Positions 5,512-5,842 of a stretch of 5,842 nt of DNA are shown here, in pieces. The notes under the pieces were generated by a model, which searched no databases, was not told the origin of the DNA, and saw nothing but the letters and a program-made list of their open reading frames with translations. This DNA comes from an uncultured Moraxella sp. (GTDB lineage Bacteria > Pseudomonadota > Gammaproteobacteria > Pseudomonadales > Moraxellaceae). The stretch's first letter is position 1. Every line of letters begins with the position of its first letter. The stretch covers positions 1 to 5,842 of the forward strand of contig CALAPG010000368.1 in NCBI GenBank assembly GCA_937889485.1. The letters are read 5' to 3'. Made by a program: the position numbers and the translations under genes.

Positions 5512-5769
5512 ATGGCGTTCGTCAAGATTTATACCACCCCCAGCTGCCCCTATTGTGTACGCGCAAAAATGCTGCTTAATAATAAAGGGGTTAGTTTTGA
5601 GGAAGTTAGTATGTATGACGTAAGTAGTGAAGAACGTCAACAGCTGGCGCAAAAAACCAACAACTACCGCACTGTGCCACAAATTTTTATTAATGATCGT
5701 TTTATTGGCGGCTATGACCAACTCGCAAGTCTAGAACGCCAAGGTGAGCTAGACGCTATGCTAGCGTAG
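5512..5769 (+). CDS. grxC: Glutaredoxin 3
   Basis: An 85-residue dithiol glutaredoxin of the usual GrxC size. It reduces disulfides and glutathione mixed disulfides in the cytoplasm using glutathione. The redox motif CPYC is at residues 12-15 after KIYTTPS. TVPQIFI at 54-60 has the cis-proline Pro56, and GGYDQL at 66-71 is the glutathione-binding turn. ATG 5512 is chosen over the adjoining GTG 5509 because AAGGA (5500-5504) is well spaced from it and MAFVKIY matches the family start. It lies 160 bp after yibN and 67 bp before the next gene, in the conserved yibN-grxC-secB order. No clear terminator separates these genes, so co-transcription is plausible. Confidence 0.95.
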   Translation: MAFVKIYTTPSCPYCVRAKMLLNNKGVSFEEVSMYDVSSEERQQLAQKTNNYRTVPQIFINDRFIGGYDQLASLERQGELDAMLA

Positions 5770-5836
5770 TATTCTGGTACTGCCACCACGGTGTGACCCT
5801 AATTGCGAGCCGATAACAACTTTTGAGGAAAATATT

Positions 5837-5842
5837 ATGTCA
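5837..5842 (+). CDS. secB: Start of a gene, probably secB (cut by window edge)
   Basis: Only ATG TCA is present, preceded by a good ribosome site GAGGAA (5825-5830) at six-base spacing. The protein cannot be identified from two codons. The name is inferred from the conserved gene order after grxC, where secB encodes the SecA-linked export chaperone, and a Met-Ser start is compatible with it. Confidence 0.5.

Noticed and set aside
5392..5721. 109-codon - strand frame across the yibN-grxC spacer and grxC
   Set aside because: Much of it is antisense to grxC, which has CPYC and TVP motifs; no homology is recognisable.
1..5842. A new defence, mobile or secondary-metabolite system
   Set aside because: All substantial genes belong to known housekeeping or catabolic families in conserved neighbourhoods. 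I found no nuclease-helicase modules, toxin-antitoxin pairs, direct repeat arrays or transposon ends.

Overview
This 5.8 kb window looks like a chromosomal core region of a gammaproteobacterium, most likely a member of the Moraxellaceae (Moraxella or Psychrobacter type). The basis is a moderate, slightly AT-rich composition, the style of the proteins, and two gene neighbourhoods conserved in gammaproteobacteria: orn next to rsgA in divergent orientation, and yibN-grxC-secB. The genus is an inference from general resemblance, not from a search. I see no transposase, integrase, CRISPR array, tRNA, rRNA or phage gene.

Left part (1-2990). The C-terminal end of a hemin-uptake protein (HemP) runs in on the + strand and meets a strong hairpin at 147-181 that can terminate transcription from both sides. 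Opposite it, on the - strand, is a lipid or amino-acid catabolism pair. An ACSM-like acyl-CoA synthetase (1151-2833) is followed 130 bp downstream by a short-chain dehydrogenase closely resembling mitochondrial HSD10 / 3-hydroxyacyl-CoA dehydrogenase type 2 (256-1020). Together they could activate a short, medium or branched acid to its CoA ester and oxidise a 3-hydroxyacyl-CoA intermediate. The dehydrogenase and hydratase steps between them are not encoded here. The synthetase promoter region carries two inverted repeats that could be operators.

Middle (2988-4799). Oligoribonuclease (orn, - strand) and the ribosome-maturation GTPase rsgA (+ strand) diverge from a 189 bp spacer. Both have all expected catalytic or nucleotide-binding motifs. 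The rsgA leader is the most unusual part of the window. It has a terminator-like hairpin, then a strong ribosome binding site that serves not rsgA but an 18-codon reading frame whose end overlaps the rsgA start. This layout suggests translational coupling.

Right part (4800-5842). A consensus -10 box and a hairpin leader precede a membrane-anchored rhodanese (YibN type, probable TTG start). It is followed by glutaredoxin 3 (grxC) and the first two codons of a gene that, by conserved order, should be secB. This is a redox and protein-export neighbourhood.

Overall the coding content is ordinary housekeeping. Points worth a second look are in the leaders and promoters, not in a new multi-gene system.
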